Shown here: one piece after another, positions 19,901 through 32,259 of the stretch
How positions within the stretch are numbered: the stretch's first letter is position 1
How the letters are laid out: each line of letters opens with the position of its first letter
From: Hydractinia symbiolongicarpus
Lineage: Eukaryota > Cnidaria > Hydrozoa > Anthoathecata > Hydractiniidae
DNA: 64,000 nt
NCBI RefSeq assembly: GCF_029227915.1
Contig: NC_079882.1
Span: forward strand, 13,412,501-13,476,500
Direction of reading: 5' to 3'
Position numbers and translations under genes: made by a program
Notes under the pieces: model-generated
Database searches by the model: none
Told to the model about the DNA's origin: nothing
Seen by the model: only the letters and a program-made list of their open reading frames with translations

Positions 19901-20680
19901 ATGAACAACCCTCGAGTTATGAATCATGCTTTATTCCGGAAAATATAAGCAGAAAGATGTCCACATTTGGGCAGTACTTAACATTTGATGATTTGGCTAA
20001 TGAGGGGATGGAAGTTGTTGCCGATAAAGAAACAAGAGATATTATTTCTGTCAGCCATGACACATTGTCATCTTGCAGCGAACAAGTGCCATATAGACCA
20101 CCTAGTCTGTATAGAAATGAAATTTCTGGACATCGTCCATTTGACAAATTGCGAATAGATGAGGAAACATCAGAGCATTTACAGAGCGATGAGGAACGAT
20201 CCATTTATTCATCACCTGGTTATAGTCCTGCTGTGTCTGATGATGAGAGTGATTCAGATCAGTCGACAGAAACACTAAACAATGATAGCGAATGCAAGAT
20301 TACCAACTCAGTCAAAAAAGAAATTAAAAAAGAAGAGTTCTCCATGAAAGATGAAATTGATTTCATTAAGAATAAGGAAACAGATAAAACAATAAGTAAA
20401 GCTTTTTTTATTCCTTTTATTTGCCTAATTTTCAGTTGTTCTTAATAATTCTGTAATAATGTTGTGCCTAATCATTAATAATGCATTAACTTTACCAAAA
20501 TATAGGCTTGCACTTATATTTACCTTATCATTTGCACTTTTATACACAAAAACTGCGCAATTAAGTAATCCATTGTTCAATATTGTCATCATCGTCATCA
20601 TCAATATTCTCGCCTTGATGCCTGTATTCCAGTTAGCATGTGTCGGACGTGGTATATTGATAACTTATTGTATCCTTTAA
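16930..20680 (+). CDS. Ser-rich probable membrane protein with RRKS repeats
   Basis: ATG 16930 has a good context (ACGATGG) and follows an in-frame stop. The first exon (to 20395) reads 1155 codons of low-complexity, Ser/Lys/Glu/Asn-rich, probably disordered protein. A repeat of about 51 residues begins with RRKSVGCLSQ at residues 499, 550 and 601, with a fourth RRNSVGSLSQ at 644. R-R-x-S is the PKA/PKG consensus, and other sites occur (RRNSYESLS, RKMSTFGQY, RKMSRVNDW). A 40-bp intron (20396-20435, GTAAAG...TTTTCAG) would join in phase to 81 codons with two hydrophobic segments. That gives 1236 residues with a C-terminal membrane anchor; without splicing it ends FSCS at 20445. I recognise no family. 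Confidence 0.75.
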
Positions 20681-21554
20681 AATTGTGAAAGGACCTTGTG
20701 AAATTTTAAATGTTCCATGAGTTTAGTCAAGATACCGGCAAAATTCTCTAGGTTATTAAAATGAGGCTTATAATTGTCATGTGACATTTGTGGTCTTCCT
20801 GTGTTAAAATTGGATATTTTTTTAGTATAGGTCAAAAAATTAGATAAATTTTATTTTATGTAAGCACAGATAACTTCTGTATAAAAGTTTAATTTTGGAG
20901 TATATACAACCAAAGAGAACATACTTTACATATTTTCTTTGAATTAACCTTTAAGTGGTATCATAAGTAAATGGCTGTGCGTTTTTGCTACAAGGGAAAG
21001 CTAATTTCTACGAAGTAATTTAATTAGATAAAAATGGTACTAGAAGTCATTATGTGGCCAATACAGTAATTGTGGTTAAGTTAAAGTTTAACGATGTAGT
21101 CAGTTTAGGTTGTTTAATCTGCCATAAAATTGACCAAGTTTGAAACAGAATTTCAAGGTTGGTATTTCATTTTTCAAATATATTTAACATATTTATGGCA
21201 TGAAAGACTTTTTGGATGTGTAATAATCACTGTTATTATCAGTCTTGAAATCTCTATAGTCACATTAATAGTCACATTCCGTTTACACTTTTGAAATTTT
21301 CACTTGCTTCATCTTACCTTTATTCTTATTACACTGACCTAGAAAAGTGTTTTTCTTTTATCCATGATTATGCACATTGTTGATCTTTCACCTTGATCAT
21401 AAATATATGTATGATATTTTGCAAAGGATAACAAAAGAAAAATGGGACGTAGTTTACTTTTTTATTTATTTTAATATAAATTTTAAGTTTTAATTGCTTC
21501 TTGAGGATTGGTTTTTTCTGAACTTACATACCACAAAAAACACTTAATTAATCA
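20681..21554. other. 3' flank of the Ser-rich gene, no gene seen
   Basis: AT-rich, with only short frames and no splice-supported exon. It probably contains the 3' UTR of the upstream gene. Confidence 0.4.
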
Positions 21555-21558
21555 TTAA

Positions 21559-22618
21559 GGTTACTGTAAAGGAAACAATTTTTGTTTTAGGTTTTTTGCA
21601 AAAAATTCATGACATATAGAAAAAAAAATTCTCTTTCGAATGACATATTTTATATTCCATGAAAATATTTGGAACATCCCTTTTTTCCGGAAAAAGCCTT
21701 TACAGAGGTGTTATATCCTTCACACCTTCTAAAAAATATGTGCAAAATGGGTTGAGCATATTTTTGTAAACATTATGCATAATAAGAAACTACCGTATAA
21801 ATATATGCACAATAATATTTTTTAGATAGTTTACTTTCACCATCGATATATATACATATTTATAAATGTTGTCGTATAAAAAATCATTAAAAAAATCAAA
21901 GTTAAGGAGTATGGATATAAGCTTTTTGTAAACCTGACTTCTGTCTGTTAATAATTCTGAACGAGTGCACGCATATTCAGCATAAAGAAAAAGTTCACAC
22001 TTCTATCATCTTTCTGCATACTCAGTTCACACATTTTCATAACACCTACGAAAATCTTTAAAAACAAATATCTCATTAGTAAATTTTTGCATACTTGCCT
22101 TTACGTTTGTAATCTCTTTTTCCGAAAGCGTCCTATTGGCTCATTGAAGTTTTCGGTAATGGAAAGCTGAATAAATTATGCACAAAAGGTTCCCCGATAT
22201 TTTTGTATAAATTACCGATTAGCGAATTATGATGACAGAAAGAAAAAAATATGCATTTTTTTGAATGATTATATATAATTACAACTAATTTCATAATGAC
22301 GTTGTTAGAAAAAAAACCGGGAACCTTTTTGAATTTAATTTATGCTGAATGTAATAGTGCAAAAACGAGAAGTCTGCGACCACGTGTTCGGAAAAGAAGC
22401 CATTTTAAAACGTACAGTGGAAAAAAAATGGTGTGTGTTTATTTCATTATATTTTCATTTGGGAAAATTAACATCTCACGAAAATAACACCATCAAAAAA
22501 GTCTTTCATCAAACATTCAGCAACAAAAAAAAAATAAGAAAAAATATAAAAGTATTGATAAATTATAAGGGTTTTTCTGACACTACTCATCAAGTGAGTT
22601 TTTTCCTTTACAGTAACC
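21559..22618. mobile_element. 1.06-kb TTAA-flanked element with 17-bp inverted ends
   Basis: The left end GGTTACTGTAAAGGAAA is exactly inverted at the right end (22602-22618). TTAA lies immediately outside both ends (21555-21558 and 22619-22622). A TTAA target duplication fits piggyBac or Kolobok transposons. The GG start fits Kolobok better than the CCC start of piggyBac. No transposase is visible, so it is a non-autonomous element. Confidence 0.75.
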
Positions 22619-22622
22619 TTAA

Positions 22623-23587
22623 TACAATGAATGACCTTCCTTTGTCTGTGTAGAGATTCCCATGATCCAGTTAAGCAAACATCTCTGTGTTTGTCAGTTA
22701 GAACAGCAGGTGCTTTTGTGTTACTGTTTTAACAACAAGTTGTATACATATTTAGTGTTTTGTTATTTTTGACAGTTCACTTATATGGTTTGGTTATACA
22801 TTGCTGTAAGTACTTCTGGCTAACTGATTGGGTGGGCTGTGTTGAGGGGATGTGGGAATTTTAAGAGTTTCAAATTTGATGTTGTTGTTTTTTATTTTAA
22901 ATAATGGTTATGCATCATTTTTGATATTTATAACTGTTAGTTCTAGAAGATCTGTTTTAATATTGATTTTAGTTTTTTTCATTTGTAATATGTTTTCATA
23001 ACTAACTTATATGTCTAGACAGTGTAATGTCTAAAGCACCAAATTGCAGTAGATATATGATTTCATGATAAAAAGCTAAAAAATGAAAATTAGTTTGATT
23101 TCAAAAGCGGGAATTAAACCGATTTATTGCATTGTGAAAAGACTCTTGTGCTTATTTGATCTAATAATCTGCAGGAATACATGTTATTGGCAAATTATGC
23201 ATAGTAGTAATTAATACAAAGTTCTTATAAATGTTAGCTGGAGATTAGTATTATGTTAAATTGTTTGTTCTAACCATTAATGAACCAATTACTGTATATG
23301 TACCATTAATTGTGATTTTATTTTTTGTTTCCTCATTCATTTTCACTTCCTTAATTTTTCACTACACATTTAGATTTTCTTTAAGCCTTCGTCTTACATG
23401 CAAGCCCTAGTGCTGTGTGTCCTTGATAAATGAAAAAAATTAATTTTTACTAAACTGTTTAGCAATATTCATTTCACCAAAGCACATTTGACATGTATAA
23501 TATCGTATAGGCATATTTTGTAGAAAACTGTTGTCAACAGCAGGGCATTTGCGTATTACTAGAACCATTTATGACAATTTGTATTGA
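22623..23587. other. Gene-free AT-rich region upstream of GUCY1A
   Basis: No frame or exon that I can support; it may contain distal promoter sequence of the cyclase gene. Confidence 0.35.
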
Positions 23588-24170
23588 AAATAATTTCTAA
23601 TTCTTTCTATGACAACCATACTTTTTATGTTTAATGTCTTCTGTTTTCACTGCTGCGTTGTTTTTCTGCTCTTTGAACCGTAATTGTTCCGTTTAGCAGT
23701 TAAATAAATTTCTAAAGTGTGCTTGATTGGGGATGTGGTCTTTAGGAATGGTAGATACAAGAAAAAAATGATCAAAATGAGGATCAAAAGTTAAAATGAC
23801 TTTTTTTTTAATAAACGTAATTTTTGTGAAAGAAGCACAGTGTTGTTTTTGCTTTCGCAACAAGAGTGCAGATGATGTAATAGATATCTGCTCGGGTTAA
23901 CGGAGGGGTGCGTTTAGGTAAGGCGTACGCTTATGTGAAGGGTGCGTGTATTTACAGGGAGCTGTAAATCGAATAATTTCTTTCTTTTCCTACTTTTACA
24001 CATTAGTTGTTTCATTATAGGCCTAATTTTTTCTATATTTGTAGATATAAATTTCAATCTTTTCCTTCAAAAATTTGGTCAAAACTATTTCGAATTTTGT
24101 GGCACTAAGTATGGCGACATTTTGAAATAATTTCTAATTCTTTCTATGACAACCATACTTTTTATGTTTA
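23588..24170. repeat. Inserted copy of a GUCY1A intron-exon junction with 46-bp flanking repeat
   Basis: Bases 23633-24128 repeat 26360-26855 at a constant offset of 2727, with no mismatch found by eye. They include the last 412 bases of an intron and the first 84 bases of the large cyclase exon. The copy is flanked by a 46-bp direct repeat (23588-23633 and 24125-24170, starting AAATAATTTCTAATTC) absent from the downstream locus. Read through, the copied exon meets TAA at once after TTGAAA. It looks like a templated insertion with target duplication, or an assembly error. Confidence 0.85.
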
Positions 24171-24707
24171 GTACATCCCCCATTTTGCTATATTTACATC
24201 TCGTTGGCAACACTGAGGTTTTTATTTTAAGACTTAAACTTTTTCTCTGACAATCTTTTGTTTTGATGTACGTACAAGATAACTTCCTGACTTTACCTTT
24301 AGGTTTTTTAATTCATTTTTATTTTGGACTAAAAACCATACTAATTTTGTATGTTAACTGTTAAGTTTCTTTAATTATTGTATATTTTGTCCAGTATTAT
24401 TTTAAGCCACTTATTGTTGCTATTGTGTATTGATAAGGTGGTATAATTTAAATGACACTTTAGTGAAGTGGCTGCAGTGTTTTACGACATTTTTAAATGT
24501 TTTTATGTTTAATAATTTCTCTTTGTTGCATTGTTTTCTGAAAAGACTTTAATGTTCTCCTTATAGGTATATAGTTTATTTATCGTGATTTATAACATTT
24601 TTCTTTTTACACCGTATGCTGTCCGCAAGTGAACAAAATTCATATTTGTCAAGAGATTTGTTGTTTTTGTTTGCACCCATCGTACTTTTATTTATCACTT
24701 GTTCTAG

Positions 24708-27700
24708 CCAAAGAAATTCAAGGTGTCATATACGAAAAGAAGATACATGCTGATGAGCAGAAAACGACGACCTTTTCGACTATGGTAAGTAACACTACAT
24801 TTATGTTATTGCCTTTGTAAGAATATTTAGTGTGCTGGACTATGGGTGGATCTTGTTGAAGGAAGGCAGGGAATTTCGTTATCAAAAGACTAAGCAACCT
24901 TATTGATTAACAGATTTTTTAAAACAACTGTTGCAGCTAAAAAATTAAATTAACACTTGCCAAATAGAATTTTAAAAAATATGTTTTTTATGGGAAATAT
25001 CAAATTACGATAACAATTTTGACTTATACTCTTTCAAAATAAGATTGTAAGAAGTACTTTAGGTGACATATCATCATTTTAAATTCACATCATGAGATTT
25101 ACTTTTATGGTATGTTTTAAGCCATTTTTTATCAATTTGATAGATAGTTAGTGAGAACAGTATCCTATATCATTTTGGCATATGTCTTCCACACCTAGAT
25201 AATTCTTAGGTGAAAATGAACCTAGACATTTGTTTACTTTTTATGCTTAAAAATATTTTATGCAGACAGCGTGTCCACTCTTGATGCTGTTTTTATTATG
25301 AAATATTGGCTCCAAAAGGTGTTTGCATAACAAAAAAATTTTGCCAAAAAAGAGATTATTAATTGCTCCCCTTATGAGATTAAGATTGAATGGAATGGTA
25401 GGTAGGTAGGTAGAAAATTGAGTCAATTTCTTGTTTAATATTTCTTGTTTTATTTTTTTAGTTTGGCTACTTCAATTTTTGTTTGTATAGTTTCATATCA
25501 AAAGAATATGGAATAGATAAATGGAAAGAAATAATGTGAGTAAAAGAAGACGCTCAAGATAACAGCTGTAGTAAAACAAAAATAATATTACACATTAATT
25601 AATTTTCTAACCTTTGTCAGTTAAAGACAGTGTGTGTCAGCATTTTGTTAAGTTTCTGATCTTGTTATGTATTTCCTCTGTTGGCATGGCTAAAATAATT
25701 AAGTAAAATCAGTTATGACTGTCGTGACCACACTGTCGTGTTTACAGTTGAATACTTGTTCAAAAAATATTGTCAGCGTTTTACACGCTGTTCAAATGTC
25801 AAAAAATTTAAGTTATTGCTTCGGTCTGATCGGTCTAATGAAACGTCTTTGTTACGAAGTTACACAATGTGGTAAGCGCCTTGGGCACTTATTCAGTTAT
25901 TCTATTTTACTTCTCCTCCTTAAAGTGTTGCCAAATTTAAACAAAAAATCATTTAGGAATTTTTTTGATGCCATTAAGAAAACCGTTATAATTAAAAACA
26001 ACTGATTGTTCACCTCAAATAGTCTTTTCCTTCATTTTGTAGTTGTGATAAATTTGTTTATAAATGATAAATAACGATGCTTGCTAAGTGATACACTAAA
26101 TCCAGAAAAACCCTCCGTCTTGTAGCCTATATATTCTTAAGCATGAGTGAATATTGCACCCTTTAAAGCAAAGCTGGGAAAAACATTTGATCACTTTTAC
26201 ATTCAGAATCGAGGAAAGTTAAACTTTTCTTTTTAGTAGTAGCTTGAATCTATCTCGCAGACAAGTGTCGATGTTTGAAAAACCGAGACACTCCATGTTT
26301 GATGACGCGATAACTGATCAAGTTGTACGCACAGCTTCGAAAATGCTTAGTAAGTCATGAATGTCTTCTGTTTTCACTGCTGCGTTGTTTTTCTGCTCTT
26401 TGAACCGTAATTGTTCCGTTTAGCAGTTAAATAAATTTCTAAAGTGTGCTTGATTGGGGATGTGGTCTTTAGGAATGGTAGATACAAGAAAAAAATGATC
26501 AAAATGAGGATCAAAAGTTAAAATGACTTTTTTTTTAATAAACGTAATTTTTGTGAAAGAAGCACAGTGTTGTTTTTGCTTTCGCAACAAGAGTGCAGAT
26601 GATGTAATAGATATCTGCTCGGGTTAACGGAGGGGTGCGTTTAGGTAAGGCGTACGCTTATGTGAAGGGTGCGTGTATTTACAGGGAGCTGTAAATCGAA
26701 TAATTTCTTTCTTTTCCTACTTTTACACATTAGTTGTTTCATTATAGGCCTAATTTTTTCTATATTTGTAGATATAAATTTCAATCTTTTCCTTCAAAAA
26801 TTTGGTCAAAACTATTTCGAATTTTGTGGCACTAAGTATGGCGACATTTTGAAATCGATTGCAACAAATTTGGCTGACTTTATAAACAACATGGACGACA
26901 TACGACGCCATATTCACAAAATTGAAAAAATTGCTGACGACTACCCTCCCTCTATTTACGCCATCCTAGACAAGCAAGGAACGCTTCTGCTTTATTATCA
27001 TTCTAACAGAGACCAAAAATACTTGGAATACTTCTTGATTGGTTTTATTAAAGCTGCAGCGTGGATACTGTACGGTATGCGCAGTCGTGTAAGCTTGCAG
27101 CGACAACGACAAGATTGTGAAGACTACTCCATCATATCTATTAAAGCCGTTAGCTCGCTTGTTAAAAAGCCGTCAGTATCTAAACTGCAAATCTCTTCTC
27201 GTTGCAAAGATTTAATCATCGAGCCTTATTTGATGGACAGTATTTTCCCGTTTCATATCATGTTTAATGAAAAATTAGAGATGTGCCAGTTAGGAATGTC
27301 GTTAAATAGATTATTAGAACATTATATTCCAATTCACGGACTTTCGATTGAGAAATATTTCTCTGTGGTAAAACCAGCCATTGATTTGAATTACGCGTCT
27401 ATAAGAAACAACCTGAACACGGCATTTATACTGTCGAGTAACAGGGGGATGTTTCAAGAAACATTTTCCAGTGGTTTGGTCCTGAAGGGACAGGTTTCGT
27501 ATTTAGAGAGTTCAAAATGTTTATGGTTCATCGGTTCACCCAAAGTTGATTTTGTGGAACAGCTAAACGGAGACAGTAACTTATATTTAAGTGATATTCC
27601 CTTACACGATGCAACGCGAGAGGTTTTACTAGTAAGCGAGCAAACGCACGAACAAGATGCGTTAAAGTCTCAGCTACAAGTTCTGACTAACCGACTAAAG

Positions 27701-29380
27701 GAGACATCTAAAGAGCTAGCTTTAGGTAAGGTCAATACGGAGAATATATTGGATGAGATTTTTCCCAAGGACGTTGCGGAGCGTCTGATGCGAGACCTCC
27801 CAGTACCAGCTGTGACGGCAGCGGAAGTGTCGATTTTGTTTACGGATATTGTTGGTTTTACTGCAATCTGTGGAAATTGCGATCCTGAAGATGTAACTGA
27901 TATGTTAAATGACTTATATATCCAGTTTGATTTTCTTTGCGAAAAGTTTGATTTATATAAGGTATGATATTTTGTTTTATCTGCACTCTTCTAACTCGCA
28001 TTACACTTTAGCTCTTTCGCAACGTAAATATGGTATGTTTTCGTACCCACATATTTTCCTCTACCGCCTGACAATTCACAACTTTTCTGTTTTCCAGTAT
28101 TACCATTACTTAAAAGACTGCAAACGAATGCATTTAGATCATTTTTGATAGGTCGAAACAATCGGCGATGCATATATGGCCGTAGGCGGTTTACATCGAA
28201 AAGATAGCGAACATGGCCGCCTCACAACTGCGATGGGTATTGAAATGATTGCTCAGGCGAAAAACGTTTTAACACCAGAAGGTGAAAGTATTCAGGTGAG
28301 TTTCATTTCTAAATCATGTCGTTCTGAAATACAAGTCAATTTTTTTTGCTTACGTTTCTGTACTTTCAGGGTAAAAAAATTGAAAGAAAAAAATTATAAA
28401 AAGAAAATTTGCCGAATTGCCGGAATTTATTCGACGGATAACAAAAATAAATAATTTTGGTTCAAAATTTTGTTCCAAAAAAAAAAAAAAATGCAATCTT
28501 GTTTTTTTTCTTCCTACATCAGGCAACGTTAACTTACCGTTAAAATAATAAGCAGATAAAACGTAGATAAAAAGGAAACTATCCAAAAATTTTTAATGAC
28601 CGAAACACGTGAAAAACGTAGCAAAAAAAAACACAATTCTAGCGCGAATTTAATTAAGTGAACCTTGCGCAATATGTTAAATTAACCGCATTATCTCCAC
28701 ATTCTTTTCTGTTTAGATTCGTGTTGGAGTTCACTCTGGTTCAGTTGTAGCTGGTGTAGTGGGAACACGAATGCCAAGATATTGTTTATTTGGAAATAAT
28801 GTGACGCTAGCCAATAAAATGGAATCTACGAGTGCCACTGGAAAGATACATATAAGCCCTGCTACCTACAGGTTGCTGATTTAATTATTTAATCAACTCC
28901 ATTTGTGATTTCTTTTATTATTATGAAAGATATTGGTGGAGAGAAAATGAAAGGTATATTATATCTTAAATCTCTTATTAAACTGTTTTTCTTCTCTTTT
29001 CTTACCTCTGCAACAGAGAAATAAAGCACCACCAGGAGTTTATCTTCTTCGAGCGACCGCGTGATGTCATGCCACCACTGATGCAAAAACTGTACGATGG
29101 TTACACCTACTTTGTAACGCAAAGACGAACAAGCACGTATGATATTCCTACACCGGAAACCGAAAAACGTTTAAAATACATGATGCCAAGACGCGCATCA
29201 CAAGAACAGTTTATACCGACACCTCGAAGAGCACCAAGCCGCAAAACGAGCTATTCGGAAAGCGTTATGTCCGATCACCAGAAGTATCCACCAGAGCTGA
29301 GAAAGCAATTGGACGCATTAGAAATGCTAAATGGTTATCAGAATGGGAAGGTGTTTTGTTTGCCAAATATGGAAGCATGA
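24708..29380 (+). CDS. GUCY1A: Soluble guanylate cyclase alpha subunit
   Basis: With a beta subunit it makes cGMP in response to nitric oxide in the cytosol. Exons inferred from splice sites and phase: 24708-24784 (tentative), 26237-26349, 26772-27961, 28152-28295, 28717-28871 and 29017-29380. That is about 680 residues, close to the family's ~690; the first exon is missing. H-NOX follows [14 protein letters not shown], and the position of the beta-type haem His is Arg ([10 protein letters not shown]), as expected for alpha. HNOBA and helix regions follow. The cyclase domain has [12 protein letters not shown] and [13 protein letters not shown], carrying both metal Asp residues, and [23 protein letters not shown] and LFTDIVGF mark alpha, not beta. 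TAGTAG at 26234-26239 is a tandem acceptor. Confidence 0.9.
26360..26855. repeat. Source copy of the duplicated GUCY1A junction
   Basis: This is the counterpart of 23633-24128. Here the sequence runs on into the intact cyclase exon (after GAAAT comes CGATTGC), so this copy is the functional one and the upstream copy is derived. Confidence 0.85.
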
Positions 29381-31364
29381 ATATGCGTTTTCGTTGCGAG
29401 TTGTAATTTAAGTTTTATGTATTTGATATACGCTCTTTGTCAGTGTTTTCGCTTTTCTAGTTGTGTTTTTTTCTATTGTTTTTTTTGTGTGTGGATTTTA
29501 TAATCTGTAATACCGCCGGTAAAATTTTGTTTTAAAAAGATTTGGAAAAAGCAGCTAAAAGTGTAATAACTGTAATAAGTGTATTTTTTATTTTTTTTCT
29601 ATCTTTTCCAAAACTTTAAAGCTCATTTCTGCTTAATTTATTTAAGTTTCTGTAAGATGTGTGAATTCTTCTTGCTTCCGCCTTTCACTGCTAGTTTGTC
29701 TCTCCGGAAACTTTTTCCCGCAAAAAGCTTGTATCACAGAAAGGTTTGTCCCGCAGGAATTTTTGTTTGACAGAAAAATTGTTCTGCTTTAATGCCTGCC
29801 AGTACTTTCAATCTTCCATTTCGCACCTGTGGAGTAACCAACCTATATCCTATATAACTTTTCTACCTCTAAACTTTTCCACTATCAGTTTTCGAATTGT
29901 TTTTGTTTCTTCAACGTCGAACTACAAGTTTATTGTCCATGTGTGTTTAGTTGTAAAAGTTAACAATTGTAGTTGTAAGAAATTATTTAGAAATATGTCT
30001 ACGCAGAGAGTTAATCAAATGTTAGTTTTAATGTTAAAGAATTTTTGTCATGATTTTTATCAATTAATAATCTAACGAGAGTGTGCTAGAAGTAAAAAAA
30101 ATCAGCTGCAAGGTTTTGATTATGCACTTGTTAAAAGCTATAACTTAGTTTCCATATTTGATCGTTTGTTTGATTTATTTTTCCTTTCCCTTTATTGTTT
30201 TACAGATACGAAGAAGATATATTGTAAGGATTTTTAAACTAATATATTATATATAAATACATGTATTTATGCTGAGTCATGCTGATGCAAATTTTTGTTG
30301 CACTGAATGGGGAAAAAAGTACCCAAGAAAAGAACATGGTACTCGAGAATATGCTGAGCATATGAAATGTGTTTTTTTTTATGCAATCACGATTTTATTG
30401 TTGTCTACCCCTCTAGTTGTTGTCTACCCCTCTAGTTGTTGCCTATCATATTTACATGACTGAATTAGTTCTTGTGGATCAACGGTACCAATCCTGATAC
30501 TAATTATTTCAACTCTAAAACTTTCGAAACCAAACCTTTTTCTTCTTAAGCAAAAAATTACTGAAATAATTCTAATCCTCTATATTTCTCTATTTTCAAT
30601 GTGAATATTCGAGGTATCCAAAAAATTTTGAAGATTTTTAATCGTTATTTTCTACCTTAAATTATAATTTTATGGTGGTTTGCTTTACTGAAACCTGGTG
30701 TAGGGAAAGGGATGTAGAACAAGAATTCCGGGATATATATTTTAGTACATCATTCACGTGCTATTAAAAATCATGGTGTATGTGTCTTTATTCATAATTC
30801 ACTAAACTATAAAACACTTGAAAACACGAGCATTAGTATGTGTAAATGTCTATATAAACATTGATGTTGAGGAGTGACAGGAAGTTTTATCTGTAGAATA
30901 AGTAGCTCTTTTGCTAATTTTGCAAAGTTTTTTGATTCTTGTGAACGGATATAACTACCAAGAATAAGCTATGTGATGGAAATTCCCAATTATGTCACTC
31001 ACTGTACAGTATGTGTGGCAGCTAGCTAGCTCCAAAATCTGTCTCAAAGAATTCTCTTATGATCATCATAAGAGAATTCTTTTAGACGTTATTAGGTAGT
31101 TTTATGCTAGGCTGCTACTAGATCTAAATTCACCCTCGTTTCCAGGGTTTTTTGCATTTTTGATATGAGAGATACGTCAAAAAATACCCTGGTATTGTTG
31201 ATCGGATTTTGAAATATGATTGGCTTTTACACTTTCGCACAATTATGATGATTTTTTTCCTTAGTCAGCACTTTTTAGGTTAATAATAAAATAGCGTGTC
31301 GAAAACTGAATGAGCGAGACACACATATTTGTAAGTATATCACGTTCTGTATTAAATTTGTTAC
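29381..31364. other. 3' UTR and intergenic region after GUCY1A
   Basis: No further exon is supported. A 19-base direct duplication (TTGTCTACCCCTCTAGTTG) occurs near 30400-30440, and GGTTCGAAACC-type features are absent. The remainder is AT-rich. Confidence 0.4.
31046..31082. other. Perfect 18-bp-arm palindrome
   Basis: AAAGAATTCTCTTATGAT is followed by one base (C) and its exact reverse complement, which can extrude as a hairpin with almost no loop. It lies just outside the piggyBac-type element and inside no gene. Confidence 0.8.
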
Positions 31365-31368
31365 TTAA

Positions 31369-32113
31369 CCCTATTCGGTCCGGGGGGGGGGGGCGGATTC
31401 CGCCCCCCCCCCCCTGACGGTTTTTTTTTAATAACTCTTGATTGCTTTGTTATATGGCTATGATACTTACTGAGTTTAAACATTTATCTATTAGACACCT
31501 GCATGCTAATTTTTTAGGTCCCATACCTTTCAGAGGCTTTGATATTGGCCATTACTCGAAACTACCCCTAAAAATCTCTATGAAATCTTTATAATGGGGA
31601 AAATATAATAACTCCTGTTAGGATTATCCTTAGAACTTGAAACTTGCAACACAACTTTGTTTCATCACGAAGAATCATTTTGAATAATTTGAACACGTGA
31701 CTAATCCGATTTCCTGATTTTGTCGGATTTCAACCGAAAATCGGGAAAAAAACGGATTTTCGGGCAATTTTTGGCAATTTTTTATCCGATCCATGTAAAA
31801 ACCGGAAGATATGTTTTATTTAGCTTTAAGAAACTTCAAACAGAATGTAAAAATTCGCTCTAGAACAAAAGTAATTATACTTTAAGCAGATAGTGGCATT
31901 TTTAACAATTTTCAAGCTTCTGATGACGTCACAGAAAATGTGCTGCAAGCAAAAGTTTATTGGCGCCATTTTGTTCCTTTTATGACGTACTATAAGTGTA
32001 CCAAGTTTGATTCAATTTGAACAATCCTACGAAAAGTTATTGTGGGGGGGGGGGGGGGGAGGAATCCGCCCCCCCGGTCATAGTATGTTCGAAAAACACC
32101 GGACCGAATAGGG
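31369..32113. mobile_element. piggyBac-type MITE, 745 bp
   Basis: The left end CCCTATTCGGTCCGG is exactly inverted at the right end (32099-32113). TTAA flanks both sides (31365-31368 and 32114-32117). A CCCT start with TTAA duplication is the piggyBac pattern. Inside each end lies a G-run, GGCGGATTCC and a C-run, which are also inverted relative to each other, so the inverted ends extend inward with a ~30-base interruption. There is no transposase frame. Confidence 0.85.
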
Positions 32114-32259
32114 TTAAGAAAACAAAAATTGAGATATTAGTCGTCGTTTATAACATGGTCCACCGAGCCGGATACTATTATTATTAAAACGTTTATTATT
32201 ATAAATATAAAAAGTTTAAAAGAAGAGTAATTATTAAAGAGTTTAATTTCATTGCAATC

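Noticed and set aside
22296-22653. Two overlapping open frames of 63 and 103 codons
   Set aside because: They lie inside or across the edge of the TTAA-flanked element, are Lys-rich from A-runs and show no domain.
24629-24707. N-terminal extension read as a signal peptide before the 24,708 exon
   Set aside because: The frame that gives [11 protein letters not shown] ends in the wrong phase for the next GUCY1A exon, and the upstream part is a polypyrimidine tract ending in CTAG.
25715-26005. 96-codon frame within the GUCY1A 5' intron
   Set aside because: It starts and ends without splice signals or domain content and lies in the intron between supported exons.
26669-26771. Hydrophobic start ([15 protein letters not shown]) as a membrane anchor of the cyclase
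   Set aside because: This is intron sequence before the acceptor at 26,771. Splicing from 26,349 joins in phase and fits the soluble family.
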